A DNA stretch of 15,475 bases from Chryseobacterium sp. (lineage in GTDB: Bacteria; Bacteroidota; Bacteroidia; Flavobacteriales; Weeksellaceae), in NCBI GenBank assembly GCA_030146295.1, contig JASLCD010000222.1, positions 1 to 15,475 on the forward strand, in the 5' to 3' direction. The position numbers and the translations under genes are program-made. The notes below the pieces were generated by a model. That model was not told where the DNA came from. It worked only from the letters and a program-made list of their open reading frames with translations, and did not search any database. Position 1 is the first letter of the stretch; every line of letters begins with the position of its first letter. Positions 1-8,223 of the stretch are shown here, piece by piece.

Positions 1-1
1 T

Positions 2-622
2 AAAAATGCAATTTCTGATAAACCCGTAATTTATGTTTTGGGTAATCATGAATATTATAAAGGTTCATATCCTAAAACTCTTAACAAGATCAAAGAAGCG
101 GCTCTTGGTTCTAATGTTCATGTACTGGAAAACTCGTTTGCAGATATTGAAGGAATTCGTTTTCATGGTGCCACCCTATGGACGGACTTTTCCATATTTG
201 GAAATCCGGTTCATTATGGAATGCTTTGTCAGCCAAAGATGAATGACTATAAAATGATCAGAAGAGATCCTTCCTATTCCAAAATGAGAACAATGGATAC
301 TTTTAAAATTCATCAGTTTTCAAAACAGTGGCTGCAGGAAAGTCTTGAAGATTCAAAAGGATTTAACAATATAGTCGTTACCCATCATGCACCCAGTCTT
401 CAATCTGTTCCGGAACATTATAAAGAAGATCCGTTAACAGCAGCTTATGCTTCTGACCTGGAAGATTTAATTAAAGAATATCAGCCGCTGTATTGGATTC
501 ACGGGCATATTCATACCCCATGCCGATATAAGATCGAAGAAACGGAAATCATCTGTAATCCTCATGGCTATATTGATGAAAAATACAACGGATATGATCA
601 GGAATTGATTGTTATTGTTTAG
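2..622 (+). CDS. Calcineurin-like metallophosphoesterase, 5'-truncated by window edge
   Basis: The reading frame is open from the first bases of the window to a TAG at 620-622, giving 206 visible residues. The true start lies outside, and the frame runs through the TTG at position 38. Three metallophosphoesterase signatures are visible. They are GNHE (fragment residues 14-17), a double His in IVVTHHAPS (about 128-129), and GHIH in WIHGHIHTP (168-171); all supply metal ligands of the dinuclear centre. The upstream DxH and GD motifs must lie beyond the edge. The family cleaves phosphate esters or diesters in the cytoplasm, and the substrate cannot be told from this fragment. The ending with CNPHGY resembles stand-alone bacterial phosphoesterases of about 240-260 residues. 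The AraC gene starts only 59 nt downstream, so the two may share a transcript. The family call is secure; the physiological role is unknown. Confidence 0.9.
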   Translation, partial: KNAISDKPVIYVLGNHEYYKGSYPKTLNKIKEAALGSNVHVLENSFADIEGIRFHGATLWTDFSIFGNPVHYGMLCQPKMNDYKMIRRDPSYSKMRTMDTFKIHQFSKQWLQESLEDSKGFNNIVVTHHAPSLQSVPEHYKEDPLTAAYASDLEDLIKEYQPLYWIHGHIHTPCRYKIEETEIICNPHGYIDEKYNGYDQELIVIV

Positions 623-681
623 CAACGAGGCTTTCTCAACCTTATTTGCTTAATTACTATCTTCGTATTTTAATTTTTCCA

Positions 682-1596
682 ATGCCTAAAAAATCTCAGC
701 CAAAACCCGATTTTATTTCGCAATTAGCATTCGATGAAGTTCTGCAGCAGGTAGAATTTGATCTTAGGATTCAAGAGTTTGTCGTTATGGAAATTGATAG
801 GGCCAATTATATCATAAAGCCGAATACCCCTTACCGTGCCGACTATTTCTGTGTTTTTATGATACAGAAAGGGGGAGTGACATTCAGGCTGGATGATAAG
901 AGTTATGAAGTCTCGGAAGGGGATATTGTTTTTTGCCCGATGTTAGAAACTTTTTGGCTGGATGAAATTACTGAAGATTATAATGCAAAATATATTTTCT
1001 TCTCTCTGAATTTTATTTCTGATGCAGGTTTTAATTATAAATCAAATAATGTTCTGAAAAGTTTATCTTCAGATCCTACCCATATCATCAGAAATGAGAA
1101 GGACGTCTACAGGAAGCTGAACTTTCATCTTGATGAGCTGAAGGCTCTGAATAATAAAGAAAAAGAGAACTACTACTTTAATGAGATGATCTGGCATCAT
1201 TTCTCGCTCGTGATCTATGAAATTGATAATTATTTCAAGAAAACAGAAAAACCTCATCAGGTTACCCATAGGGAAGATGAACTGACGACCAGTTTCTTTA
1301 TACTGGTTCAGGATCATTTCAAAGAAGAGCATAATGTTCAGTTCTATGCCGATAAACTTTTTATCAGCCGAAAATACCTTACGAAGGTTATCAATAAAAC
1401 GGTCTTCAAATCTCCAAGAGATATTATCCATCAGGTTTTAGCGGTAGAAGCCAGGCTGTTGCTCAGAAACCCTAATTTGAATATTAATGAGGTGGCATCG
1501 CAGTTGAAATTTTCAGATCAGGCGTCTTTCAGCAAGTTTTTTAAAAAGCACGTGGGAAGGTCTCCTTTGGAATACAGGAAAGATGATTTATACTGA
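682..1596 (+). CDS. AraC-family transcriptional regulator, probable regulator of the adjacent RND efflux operon
   Basis: This is a 304-residue protein. I start it at ATG 682 (MPKKSQ...) rather than the in-frame TTG at 646, because the extra 12 residues are hydrophobic and unlike the family. The N-terminal half (about 30-110) looks like a cupin-type sensor domain, with alternating beta-strand residues in the stretch around GGVTFRLDDKSYEVSEGDIV. The C-terminal 87 residues (218-304) form the double helix-turn-helix of AraC/XylS proteins. The first helix-turn-helix lies around YADKLFISRKYLTKVI. The second lies around INEVASQLKFSDQASFSKFF, followed by the typical GRSPLEYR ending. It lies directly upstream of, and parallel to, the efflux genes. 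The intervening gap carries 21-bp-spaced direct repeats, so it probably controls that operon in response to an effector. The effector, and whether it activates or represses, are not visible. Family very sure, target inferred. Confidence 0.93.
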   Translation: MPKKSQPKPDFISQLAFDEVLQQVEFDLRIQEFVVMEIDRANYIIKPNTPYRADYFCVFMIQKGGVTFRLDDKSYEVSEGDIVFCPMLETFWLDEITEDYNAKYIFFSLNFISDAGFNYKSNNVLKSLSSDPTHIIRNEKDVYRKLNFHLDELKALNNKEKENYYFNEMIWHHFSLVIYEIDNYFKKTEKPHQVTHREDELTTSFFILVQDHFKEEHNVQFYADKLFISRKYLTKVINKTVFKSPRDIIHQVLAVEARLLLRNPNLNINEVASQLKFSDQASFSKFFKKHVGRSPLEYRKDDLY

Positions 1597-1617
1597 TAAT
1601 GAGTGAGTTATTATTTT

Positions 1618-1638
1618 AAGACGTCTTTTTACCAAATT
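1618..1638 (+). promoter_or_regulatory. Possible distal third AraC-type half-site, with a 10-bp palindrome
   Basis: The 21 bases from 1618 match the 21 bases from 1719 (direct repeat copy 1 plus its tail) at 15 positions: AAG..GTCTTTTT..CAAA. The first ten bases, AAGACGTCTT, are also a perfect palindrome. It starts 22 bp after the stop of the regulator and 101 bp upstream of copy 1. It could be a remote looping site or autoregulatory site. T-rich sequence makes some similarity expected by chance. Confidence 0.3.
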
Positions 1639-1718
1639 TAAATTATAATTGTGATTTAAAATACCAAATATTATCATTTATGTTGTCTATGAATGATATT
1701 TCTCATGTTTTATAAAAT

Positions 1719-1753
1719 AAGGAGTCTTTTTGACAAAACAAGGAGTTTTTTGA
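1719..1753 (+). promoter_or_regulatory. Two direct repeats at 21-bp spacing: candidate AraC-type operator for the efflux operon
   Basis: Copy 1 is AAGGAGTCTTTTTGA (1719-1733). Copy 2 is AAGGAGTTTTTTGA (1740-1753) and lacks one base. The start-to-start distance is 21 bp, two helical turns, as expected for the direct half-sites of AraC-family proteins. The repeats end 61 bp before the adaptor ATG at 1815. Downstream are weak Bacteroidetes -7-like octamers: GATTTTTG (1780-1787, one mismatch to TAnnTTTG) and TTCGTTCG (1773-1780, 20 nt after the TTTTG of copy 2). Neither pairs well with an upstream TTG, which would fit an activator-dependent promoter. The repeat is seen directly; the binding protein is inferred from the neighbouring gene. 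Confidence 0.6.
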
Positions 1754-1814
1754 ATAATTCTATTGAATTTTTTTCGTTCGATTTTTGTCCGGAAAATTTA
1801 AAAGGACTATTGTT

Positions 1815-2960
1815 ATGCAAAGATTTTTTATTCAGAAATCAACCTTACTTTTCCTCTCACTGATTGCTTTGGCGGGATGTAGGAAGAATAACCAAAACCA
1901 AGGCTATCAACAGCAGGCGCCGGAATTACCTGTAGCAAAAGTAGTACAGGGAGACGCTTCTGTTTCCAGAGAATATGCAGCATCTATCGAGGGAGTTTCC
2001 AACGTGGAAATCAGACCTCAGGTAACAGGATATTTAAGCAAAATTTATGTAGATGAAGGAGACTTTGTGAGAGCAGGTCAGCCCTTGTTTAAAATTGAAG
2101 ATCAGGTCTTCCGCGAGCAGCTGAAAAGTGCTCAGGCAGCTTTGATTACCGCTCAGGCAACCCTTTCAACCTCTAAGATTGATCTGGACAGGAAAAAAGA
2201 ACTGTTTAAAAACAAAATGGTTTCAGAAATTCAGGTTAAAGAAGCAGAAGCTGCCTACAATGGAGCAAGAGGAGCCGTAAGCCAGTCTATATCCACTATT
2301 GAATCAGCGAAAATTAATCTTAATTTCTCTACCATCAAAGCCTCGGTAAGCGGATTTATCGGGAGATTCAATTATCGTTTGGGAAGTTTGATGACTCCGG
2401 GAAACCAGGACCCGATTACCTTATTGTCGGATATTCATCAGGTGTATACTTACTTCAGCTTGAGCGAAAATGATTTTAATAATTTCCAAAAGCAGTATGT
2501 AGGAAACAGTATTGATGAGGTAATCAAAAATACACCGGCAGTATCATTATTACTTTCAGGAGGTGAAAAATATGCCGAAACAGGAAAAATTGATGCTGTG
2601 GAAGGACAGTTTAATAAAACAACAGGATCTATTACTTTACGGGCAAAATTCAACAATCCTAACCAGGTTTTGAGAAGCGGGAATACCGGTAAAATTATAC
2701 TGGATCAGTTCTACAGTAATGTTATTTTACTTCCTATTGCTTCTACCAGAACCATTCAGGATAAAGTGTTTGTGTTTACCATTCAGGGTGGCAAAGCAGC
2801 AATGCTGCCAATTGAAGTGAATGGAAAAGCCGGCGACAACTTCATTGTAACCAAAGGTCTTAAGGCAGGAGATGAATATATCACCAGCGGTTTCGACCGA
2901 TTACAGCCGGGAACTCCTGTCGTGGCACAAAAGAAAAATGCTCAACAGAAAAAATCGTAA
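1815..2960 (+). CDS. RND efflux periplasmic adaptor (membrane fusion) lipoprotein
   Basis: This is a 381-residue protein starting at ATG 1815; the in-frame TTG at 1785 would put ten extra residues before the signal peptide. A lipoprotein signal ends in LIALAGC with the acylated Cys at 22. The biotinyl-lipoyl-like domain begins at about 61-97 (VSNVEIRPQVTGYLSKIYV, then EGDFVRAGQPL). An alpha-helical coiled-coil hairpin at about 101-168 is rich in Ala, Lys, Glu and Gln. The second half of the lipoyl domain, the beta-barrel and the membrane-proximal domain follow. The Lys/Gln-rich C-terminal tail is common in this family. Its length matches AcrA/MexA proteins (about 380-400). It links the inner-membrane pump to the outer-membrane factor. 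It is the first gene of the operon, 9 nt before the pump gene, and downstream of the candidate AraC operator. Substrates of the system cannot be read from the sequence. Confidence 0.95.
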   Translation: MQRFFIQKSTLLFLSLIALAGCRKNNQNQGYQQQAPELPVAKVVQGDASVSREYAASIEGVSNVEIRPQVTGYLSKIYVDEGDFVRAGQPLFKIEDQVFREQLKSAQAALITAQATLSTSKIDLDRKKELFKNKMVSEIQVKEAEAAYNGARGAVSQSISTIESAKINLNFSTIKASVSGFIGRFNYRLGSLMTPGNQDPITLLSDIHQVYTYFSLSENDFNNFQKQYVGNSIDEVIKNTPAVSLLLSGGEKYAETGKIDAVEGQFNKTTGSITLRAKFNNPNQVLRSGNTGKIILDQFYSNVILLPIASTRTIQDKVFVFTIQGGKAAMLPIEVNGKAGDNFIVTKGLKAGDEYITSGFDRLQPGTPVVAQKKNAQQKKS

Positions 2961-2969
2961 GAAGAAATC

Positions 2970-5900
2970 ATGTTAAAGAAAATTATAAAAAGACCCGTAC
3001 TGGCAACGGTGATCTCCGTATTGCTTGTTATTCTGGGGATCGTTGGTATGGTGAGTCTTCCGATTACCAAATTTCCGGACATTGCACCGCCTACCGTTAT
3101 GGTAACTGCAGCCTATCCGGGAGCCAATGCCGAAACAATTGCAAGGTCTGTAGCACCCCCATTGGAAAACGCAATCAATGGGGTAGAAAATATGGACTAT
3201 ATCACTTCTACAGCAAGTAACGACGGTACATTAAGTATTACTGTTATTTTTAAACTGGGAACCAATCCCGATCAGGCAGCAATTAACGTGCAGAACAGGG
3301 TCGCTCAGGTCACCAATCAGCTTCCTGCAGAAGTTATTCAGGCGGGAATCACTACGGTGAAAAGACAGAACAGTATGATTGCGATGGTTTCTTTGACCAG
3401 TAAAGACGGAAAGATGGACGATCTTTTTCTTGAAAATTACGCAAAAATCAATATCGTACCCGAGCTGAAAAGGGTAAAAGGAGTAGGAGATGCCATGGTG
3501 TACGGAAACAAAGATTACTCTATGCGTATCTGGCTGGATCCGAATAAACTGACTTCATATAACCTTACCCCATCTGATGTTTCCCGTGCGATTCAGACTC
3601 AAAACCTGGAAGCAGCACCCGGAAGATTAGGAGAGAGAAGTAAAGAAGTCATGGAGTATGTGCTTCGCTATAAAGGAAAATTTACAGAACCTGAACAATA
3701 TGAAAATATCACCATCAAAGCATTAAATGACGGTTCAGTTTTAAAATTAAAAGATATTGCCAAAGTAGAATTCGGAGCTTACAGTTACACGGTTTCTTCC
3801 AACTATAACAAAAAAGCTTCTGTAACGATGGCGATCTTCCAGATGGCAGGATCCAATGCCAATGAGGTACAGATTGCGCTTCAGGAAAGAATGAAAGAGC
3901 TGGAAAAGTCTTTTCCCGCAGGCATGGATTATGAAATTCCATATGCTACGAAAGATGCGCTGGACCAGTCTATAGAACAGGTAATTCATACATTGATAGA
4001 AGCATTTATCCTCGTATTCATTGTAGTATATATCTTTCTGCAGGATTTCCGTTCCACCCTGATTCCGGCCATTGCAGTTCCGGTATCCATTGTAGGAACA
4101 TTCTTCTTTATGAAGGTTTTCGGATTCTCGATTAATATACTGACCTTATTTGCTTTGGTACTGGCCATCGGTATTGTAGTGGATGATGCCATTGTGGTTG
4201 TAGAGGCAGTACATGCCAAGATGGAACATAAAAAACTGAACCCGAAAGCCGCTACCATGTCAGCCATGAGTGAGATTACAGGGGCCATTGTTTCTATTAC
4301 ATTGATCATGTCTGCCGTATTCGTTCCGGTGGCCTTTATGAGTGGTTCTACGGGATTGTTTTATCAGCAGTTTGCATTGACACTGGCTATTGCGATTGTG
4401 ATTTCAGCAATCAATGCATTGACACTGAGCCCGGCTTTATGTGCTTTGTTCTTAAAACAACACCATCCGGGAACCCATGAAAAAATGAATTTCAAAGACC
4501 GTTTCTTTGCGGGATTCAATGCCAGCTTTAATAAGCTGACATTCCGATACGGAAAAGCCGTTTTATTCCTTTTAAAAAGAAAATGGGTGGCGCTGATCAT
4601 CATTGTAGCCTTTGGAGGATTGTTTGCTTGGATGTCTATGACAACCCCTAAAGGATTTATTCCGGATGAAGACCAGAGTTTTATTATTGTAACGGCAAAT
4701 CTTGCTCCGGGAGCATCAAAGGACCGAACTTCAAAAGTAGTTTCTGATACGGAAGATCTTTTGATGAAAAATCCTGCCGTAGACAAAGTAATTTCAGTAG
4801 ACGGTTTAAACCTTTTCAGTGGCTCTATGTCATCTTCGGCAGCTTCTATTTTTGTGAAATTAAAAAAAGGCGGTGAAAGAGGAGCCGTGAACAATATCAA
4901 TGATATCATCGGACAGACTCAGGGGATGCTTTCCCAGGATAAAAGAGCCAATTTCCTTGTGATCAATACCCCAACGGTAGATGGTTTCGGAAATACGAGT
5001 GGGATGGAGCTTGTGCTTCAGGACCGTACCAACGGGGAGCTTCAGAATTTAGGAAACATTTCCTATGGAATGATGGGGGCTTTGATGCAGAGACCGGAAG
5101 TGGCAGTAGCATTTACCACTTTCGATGTTACCTATCCTCAGTTTGAAGTACTTGTAGATGAAGTGAAGTCTGCTCAGTTGGGAGTGAATGTTTCTGATGT
5201 ATTGGGAGTGATGCAGGGATATTACGGAAGCATTCAGGCTTCGGATTTCAACAGGTTCGGGAAGTATTACAGAGTATTGGTGCAGTCTACTCCGGAAACC
5301 AGACAGGACAAAGAATCCTTGAACGGAGTTTTTGTTAAAAATAATTTAGGGCAAATGGTTCCTATCAATACACTGGTAAGTCTGAAGCAGGTAACGGGAG
5401 CTGAAGTGGTAGATCGTTTCAATCTATTCAACTCATCCAACTTAACGGTAATGGCTGCTCCTGGTTACAGTACGGGGCAGGCGATGGCTGCAATTGATGA
5501 GGTGAGCAAGCAGGTACTTCCTCCGGGATATACTTACGATTATAAAGGAATGAGCCGTGAAGAAGCAGGTTCCAGTTCGCAGTCAGTAATGATTTTTGGA
5601 TTGTGTATTGTGTTTGTCTTCTTTCTTTTATCTGCGCAATATGAAAGTTATATCCTTCCATTGGCAGTCTTGATCGCTATTCCGGTAGGTTTATCAGGCG
5701 TATTTGTAGGAATTACATTCGCAGAATTGTCCAATAATATTTATGTGCAGATTGCTTTGGTGATGCTGATCGGACTTTTGGCGAAGAATGGAATTCTGAT
5801 TGTGGAATTTGCCATCCAGAGACGTAGAGCAGGGAAAAGTCTTATTGCATCCGCAGTAGAAGGAGCAAAGGCCCGTTTACGTCCTATTTTGATGACCTCT

Positions 5901-6110
5901 CTGGCATTTATTACAGGATTACTGCCATTAATCTTTGTGGTAGGACCATCAGCGATGGGTAACCATTCTATCGGATATGCGGCCATTTCAGGGATGCTTT
6001 TCGGAACAATCTTAGGAATTTTTGTAGTTCCGGTACTTTTCGTCGTATTTCAGGCTTTGCATGAGAAAGTCAACGGAAAGGTAGTGACGGATGCGGATTG
6101 GGAATATTAA
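2970..6110 (+). CDS. RND multidrug efflux pump, inner-membrane transporter (HAE1 / AcrB-like)
   Basis: At 1046 residues it is very close to AcrB (1049). The N-terminus (MLKKIIKRPVLATVISVLLV, followed by FPDIAPPTV and YPGANAETI) is the classic HAE1 opening with TM1. The proton-relay residues line up with AcrB: Asp405-Asp406 in GIVVDDAIVVVEAV, Lys939 in LLAKNGILIVEFA, and Arg971 and Thr976 in RLRPILMTSLAF. Two large periplasmic loops separate TM1 from TM2 and TM7 from TM8, giving the usual 12-helix layout. The pump uses the proton gradient to export amphiphilic compounds such as drugs, dyes or bile-like detergents through the adaptor and outer-membrane channel. All key residues are present, so it should be functional. 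It sits 9 nt after the adaptor gene and is followed closely by the outer-membrane factor. The subfamily is clear; the substrate range is not. Confidence 0.97.
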   Translation: MLKKIIKRPVLATVISVLLVILGIVGMVSLPITKFPDIAPPTVMVTAAYPGANAETIARSVAPPLENAINGVENMDYITSTASNDGTLSITVIFKLGTNPDQAAINVQNRVAQVTNQLPAEVIQAGITTVKRQNSMIAMVSLTSKDGKMDDLFLENYAKINIVPELKRVKGVGDAMVYGNKDYSMRIWLDPNKLTSYNLTPSDVSRAIQTQNLEAAPGRLGERSKEVMEYVLRYKGKFTEPEQYENITIKALNDGSVLKLKDIAKVEFGAYSYTVSSNYNKKASVTMAIFQMAGSNANEVQIALQERMKELEKSFPAGMDYEIPYATKDALDQSIEQVIHTLIEAFILVFIVVYIFLQDFRSTLIPAIAVPVSIVGTFFFMKVFGFSINILTLFALVLAIGIVVDDAIVVVEAVHAKMEHKKLNPKAATMSAMSEITGAIVSITLIMSAVFVPVAFMSGSTGLFYQQFALTLAIAIVISAINALTLSPALCALFLKQHHPGTHEKMNFKDRFFAGFNASFNKLTFRYGKAVLFLLKRKWVALIIIVAFGGLFAWMSMTTPKGFIPDEDQSFIIVTANLAPGASKDRTSKVVSDTEDLLMKNPAVDKVISVDGLNLFSGSMSSSAASIFVKLKKGGERGAVNNINDIIGQTQGMLSQDKRANFLVINTPTVDGFGNTSGMELVLQDRTNGELQNLGNISYGMMGALMQRPEVAVAFTTFDVTYPQFEVLVDEVKSAQLGVNVSDVLGVMQGYYGSIQASDFNRFGKYYRVLVQSTPETRQDKESLNGVFVKNNLGQMVPINTLVSLKQVTGAEVVDRFNLFNSSNLTVMAAPGYSTGQAMAAIDEVSKQVLPPGYTYDYKGMSREEAGSSSQSVMIFGLCIVFVFFLLSAQYESYILPLAVLIAIPVGLSGVFVGITFAELSNNIYVQIALVMLIGLLAKNGILIVEFAIQRRRAGKSLIASAVEGAKARLRPILMTSLAFITGLLPLIFVVGPSAMGNHSIGYAAISGMLFGTILGIFVVPVLFVVFQALHEKVNGKVVTDADWEY

Positions 6111-6127
6111 TTCAAATGATTTTAAAA

Positions 6128-7540
6128 ATGAAAATTAAAAATATAGCATATATCGCATTTATTTCGGGGACCGCAATCTCCTGTAAAGTTCAGAAATATG
6201 AGCAGCCCGAAGTAAAAATGCCTGAGGCTTTCAGAAGCGACAGTCTGGTTGCAGGACAAGATGAAAATATGGCTAAGATCGGGTACAAAGATTTTTTCAA
6301 AGATCCGGTTCTGGTTGGATTGATTGATAAAGCCATGATACAGAACAATGACCTTCAGGTGGCTTTAAAACAGATCGAATTTGCGTCATTAGCTTATACT
6401 CAGAGTAAATGGGCCAATATTCCGACAGTCAGTGCTTCTGCCAATGCCAATATCAACCGCCCTTCGGACAACAGTATGAACGGGATGATGGCCGGACAGT
6501 TTATGGGAAAAAGGTATATGGAAGATTATACAACTTCCCTTAGCTTTTCATGGGAAGCAGATATCTGGGGTAAGATCAAAGGCAGAAAAGAACAGGCTTT
6601 AGCAGAATATCTTAAAACACAGGAAGCGGCAAAGGCTGTGAAAACACAGGTGGTTTCTGCTGTAGTGCAGGGGTATTATAACCTCTTGATGCTGGATACT
6701 CAGCTGGAGATTACAAAATCCAATCTGGTATATGCAGATAATACTTTAAAATTCCTGACCAAACAGCAGGAATTGGGATTGGTAACAGCGTTGGCTGTGC
6801 AGCAGCAGGAAATTGTGAAAGATCAGATTCTGAAATCAATTCCGGCTATTGAAAGTTCTGTGGCCACTCAGGAAAATGCATTGAGCCTGCTCACGGGTTC
6901 AATGCCCGGAAAAATTGAAAGAAGTGCAAGTCTGAACAATGTGCAGTCTCCGGATCGTATTGCAGCAGGAATTCCTTCAGAATTATTAAGCTACAGACCG
7001 GATATCAAAACGGCAGAACTTGAAGTAAGAAAGAGTGCAGCAGCAATCCATGTTGCTAAAATGAGTATGTATCCTTCATTGAATATTACAGCGCAGGGCG
7101 GTGTAAATGCCTTTCAGATCAGTAAATGGTTCAGTGTTCCGGGATCACTTTTCGGAATGGTGGCAGGAGCCGTTGCACAGCCGATTTTAAATGGAAAACA
7201 GTTGAAAACACAGTATGAACAGTCTAAAGTGGCTGCTGACCAGGCGGAACTCAACTTTAAGCAGTCTGTGTTAAAAGCAGTAGGAGAAGTTTCGGATGCA
7301 TTGGTGCAAATCCAAAAGCTGGAAGAACAGCAGAAAATTGCAGAAGGTCTGGCAGTGAAATCAGGTGAAGCGGTGAAGAAAGCGGATATGTTATTTAAAT
7401 ACAATTCAGCAACTTATGTAGAGGTGATTCTTGCCCAAACCAATAAACTTCAGGCAGAACTGGAGCTGGCTTCTCTGAAAACCCAGAGACTGAATGCTAT
7501 AACAGCACTTTACCGCTCTGTAGGAGGCGGGTGGCAATAA
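6128..7540 (+). CDS. RND efflux outer-membrane factor lipoprotein (TolC/OprM family)
   Basis: This is a 470-residue protein if started at ATG 6128 (MKIKNIAYIAFISG). The start was chosen because it gives a compact lipoprotein signal with Cys at 19 (TAISC). ATG 6116 in the same frame would add four residues and cannot be excluded. Two outer-membrane efflux protein repeats are visible. The first contains WEADIWGKIKGR (about 142-153) and a long helix through QGYYNLLMLDTQLEI. The second begins with LLSYRPDIKTAELEVRKSAA (RPD motif near 290), followed by MYPSLNITAQGG. Such proteins form a trimeric channel, with a 12-strand barrel in the outer membrane and an alpha-helical tunnel in the periplasm. 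The Cys suggests lipid anchoring, as in OprM. The gene lies 17 nt after the pump stop and closes the operon; a terminator follows 10 nt after its stop codon. Confidence 0.94.
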   Translation: MKIKNIAYIAFISGTAISCKVQKYEQPEVKMPEAFRSDSLVAGQDENMAKIGYKDFFKDPVLVGLIDKAMIQNNDLQVALKQIEFASLAYTQSKWANIPTVSASANANINRPSDNSMNGMMAGQFMGKRYMEDYTTSLSFSWEADIWGKIKGRKEQALAEYLKTQEAAKAVKTQVVSAVVQGYYNLLMLDTQLEITKSNLVYADNTLKFLTKQQELGLVTALAVQQQEIVKDQILKSIPAIESSVATQENALSLLTGSMPGKIERSASLNNVQSPDRIAAGIPSELLSYRPDIKTAELEVRKSAAAIHVAKMSMYPSLNITAQGGVNAFQISKWFSVPGSLFGMVAGAVAQPILNGKQLKTQYEQSKVAADQAELNFKQSVLKAVGEVSDALVQIQKLEEQQKIAEGLAVKSGEAVKKADMLFKYNSATYVEVILAQTNKLQAELELASLKTQRLNAITALYRSVGGGWQ

Positions 7541-7550
7541 AGTAAAATTG

Positions 7551-7585
7551 AATCTGCTTCGTCTGTAATGATGAAGCAGGTTTTT
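7551..7585 (+). terminator. Rho-independent terminator of the RND efflux operon
   Basis: The stem AATCTGCTTC (7551-7560) pairs with GAAGCAGGTT (7573-7582), including one G-T wobble, across a 12-nt loop. A T-run follows at 7581-7585. It begins 10 nt after the stop codon of the outer-membrane factor and ends 14 nt before the next gene. That gene therefore depends on readthrough or on a promoter close to the hairpin. Confidence 0.75.
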
Positions 7586-7599
7586 AATCTATTATCATT

Positions 7600-8151
7600 A
7601 TGAAGACAAATATACAGGAGGGGATTATTCTTATTCCGGATTTCAGCGGATTTACCGAATTTGTGTTCAATACAAAATTGTATACAGGCGAGTATATTGT
7701 ACGGCAGCTATTGTCTACACTGATTGATGTAAATGATCAGTATTTTGAAATTTCCGAGATTGAGGGGGATGCCATTTTATTTTACCGGTATGATGAAAGC
7801 CCGTCTTACCAGAGTATTTCAAGAATGCTTTGGAAGATGAGAAGTGCCTTCAACAGAAAAATAGAGGAGCTGAGTGAAAGCTTAAGCACTACCATTGATC
7901 TTGCTCTTAAGTTTATTGTTCATTATGGATCATTTTCCCAATATAATATCGGGACCTTCAGAAAATTATATGGAAAAACCATTGTGGAAGCTCATCAGCT
8001 TTTGAAAAATGGGGTGGCGGAGCAGCCTTCTTATGCACTTTTCAGTAATTCTTTTCTGGAAAACAGTAATAATCTGGTATCTGATTTTAATAACGATCAG
8101 CTTCATCTTCCGGAAGTAGGCGTTATTCATTACTTTGAAAATGTAAACTAG
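7600..8151 (+). CDS. DUF2652 family protein with class III nucleotidyl-cyclase-like fold
   Basis: This is a 183-residue soluble protein with no signal peptide or membrane segment. The opening IILIPDFSGFTEFV and the later ISEIEGDAILFYR are hallmarks of DUF2652. They correspond to the two metal-binding Asp strands of class III adenylate/guanylate cyclases (here Asp14 and Asp57). The segment LKFIVHYGSF matches the IGIHxG strand of cyclases, and LYGKTIVEAHQLLKN occupies the place of the DTVNxAxRL helix. In that helix the transition-state Asn and Arg are Val and Gln. The usual base-contacting Lys before GD is Glu53. So the fold is probable, but cyclase activity is doubtful. It may bind a nucleotide or act as a regulatory protein. 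It follows the efflux operon after a terminator and has its own strong terminator, so a functional link to the pump is unproven. Family membership is fairly sure; function is unknown. Confidence 0.85.
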   Translation: MKTNIQEGIILIPDFSGFTEFVFNTKLYTGEYIVRQLLSTLIDVNDQYFEISEIEGDAILFYRYDESPSYQSISRMLWKMRSAFNRKIEELSESLSTTIDLALKFIVHYGSFSQYNIGTFRKLYGKTIVEAHQLLKNGVAEQPSYALFSNSFLENSNNLVSDFNNDQLHLPEVGVIHYFENVN

Positions 8152-8196
8152 CATATATTTTTTAATATTATTCCTTGTAAATTTGCTATTGCTAGC

Positions 8197-8223
8197 GGCC
8201 CGGGTGAGATCCGGGCCTTTTTT
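8197..8223 (+). terminator. Strong GC-rich rho-independent terminator after the DUF2652 gene
   Basis: A perfect 7-bp stem GGCCCGG (8197-8203) pairs with CCGGGCC (8211-8217), with loop GTGAGAT and six T residues (8218-8223). It lies about 46 nt after the stop codon at 8151. There is no matching A-run on the left, so it acts mainly on plus-strand transcription. Confidence 0.9.

Noticed and set aside
1618..1627. Palindrome AAGACGTCTT followed by T residues as a terminator for the AraC gene.
   Set aside because: There is no loop and the maximal stem is too short to form a stable hairpin; it fits better as part of a repeat similar to the operator.
3715..5986. Several minus-strand open frames of 75-181 codons inside the pump gene.
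   Set aside because: They are antisense to a fully conserved RND transporter and have no independent family signature.
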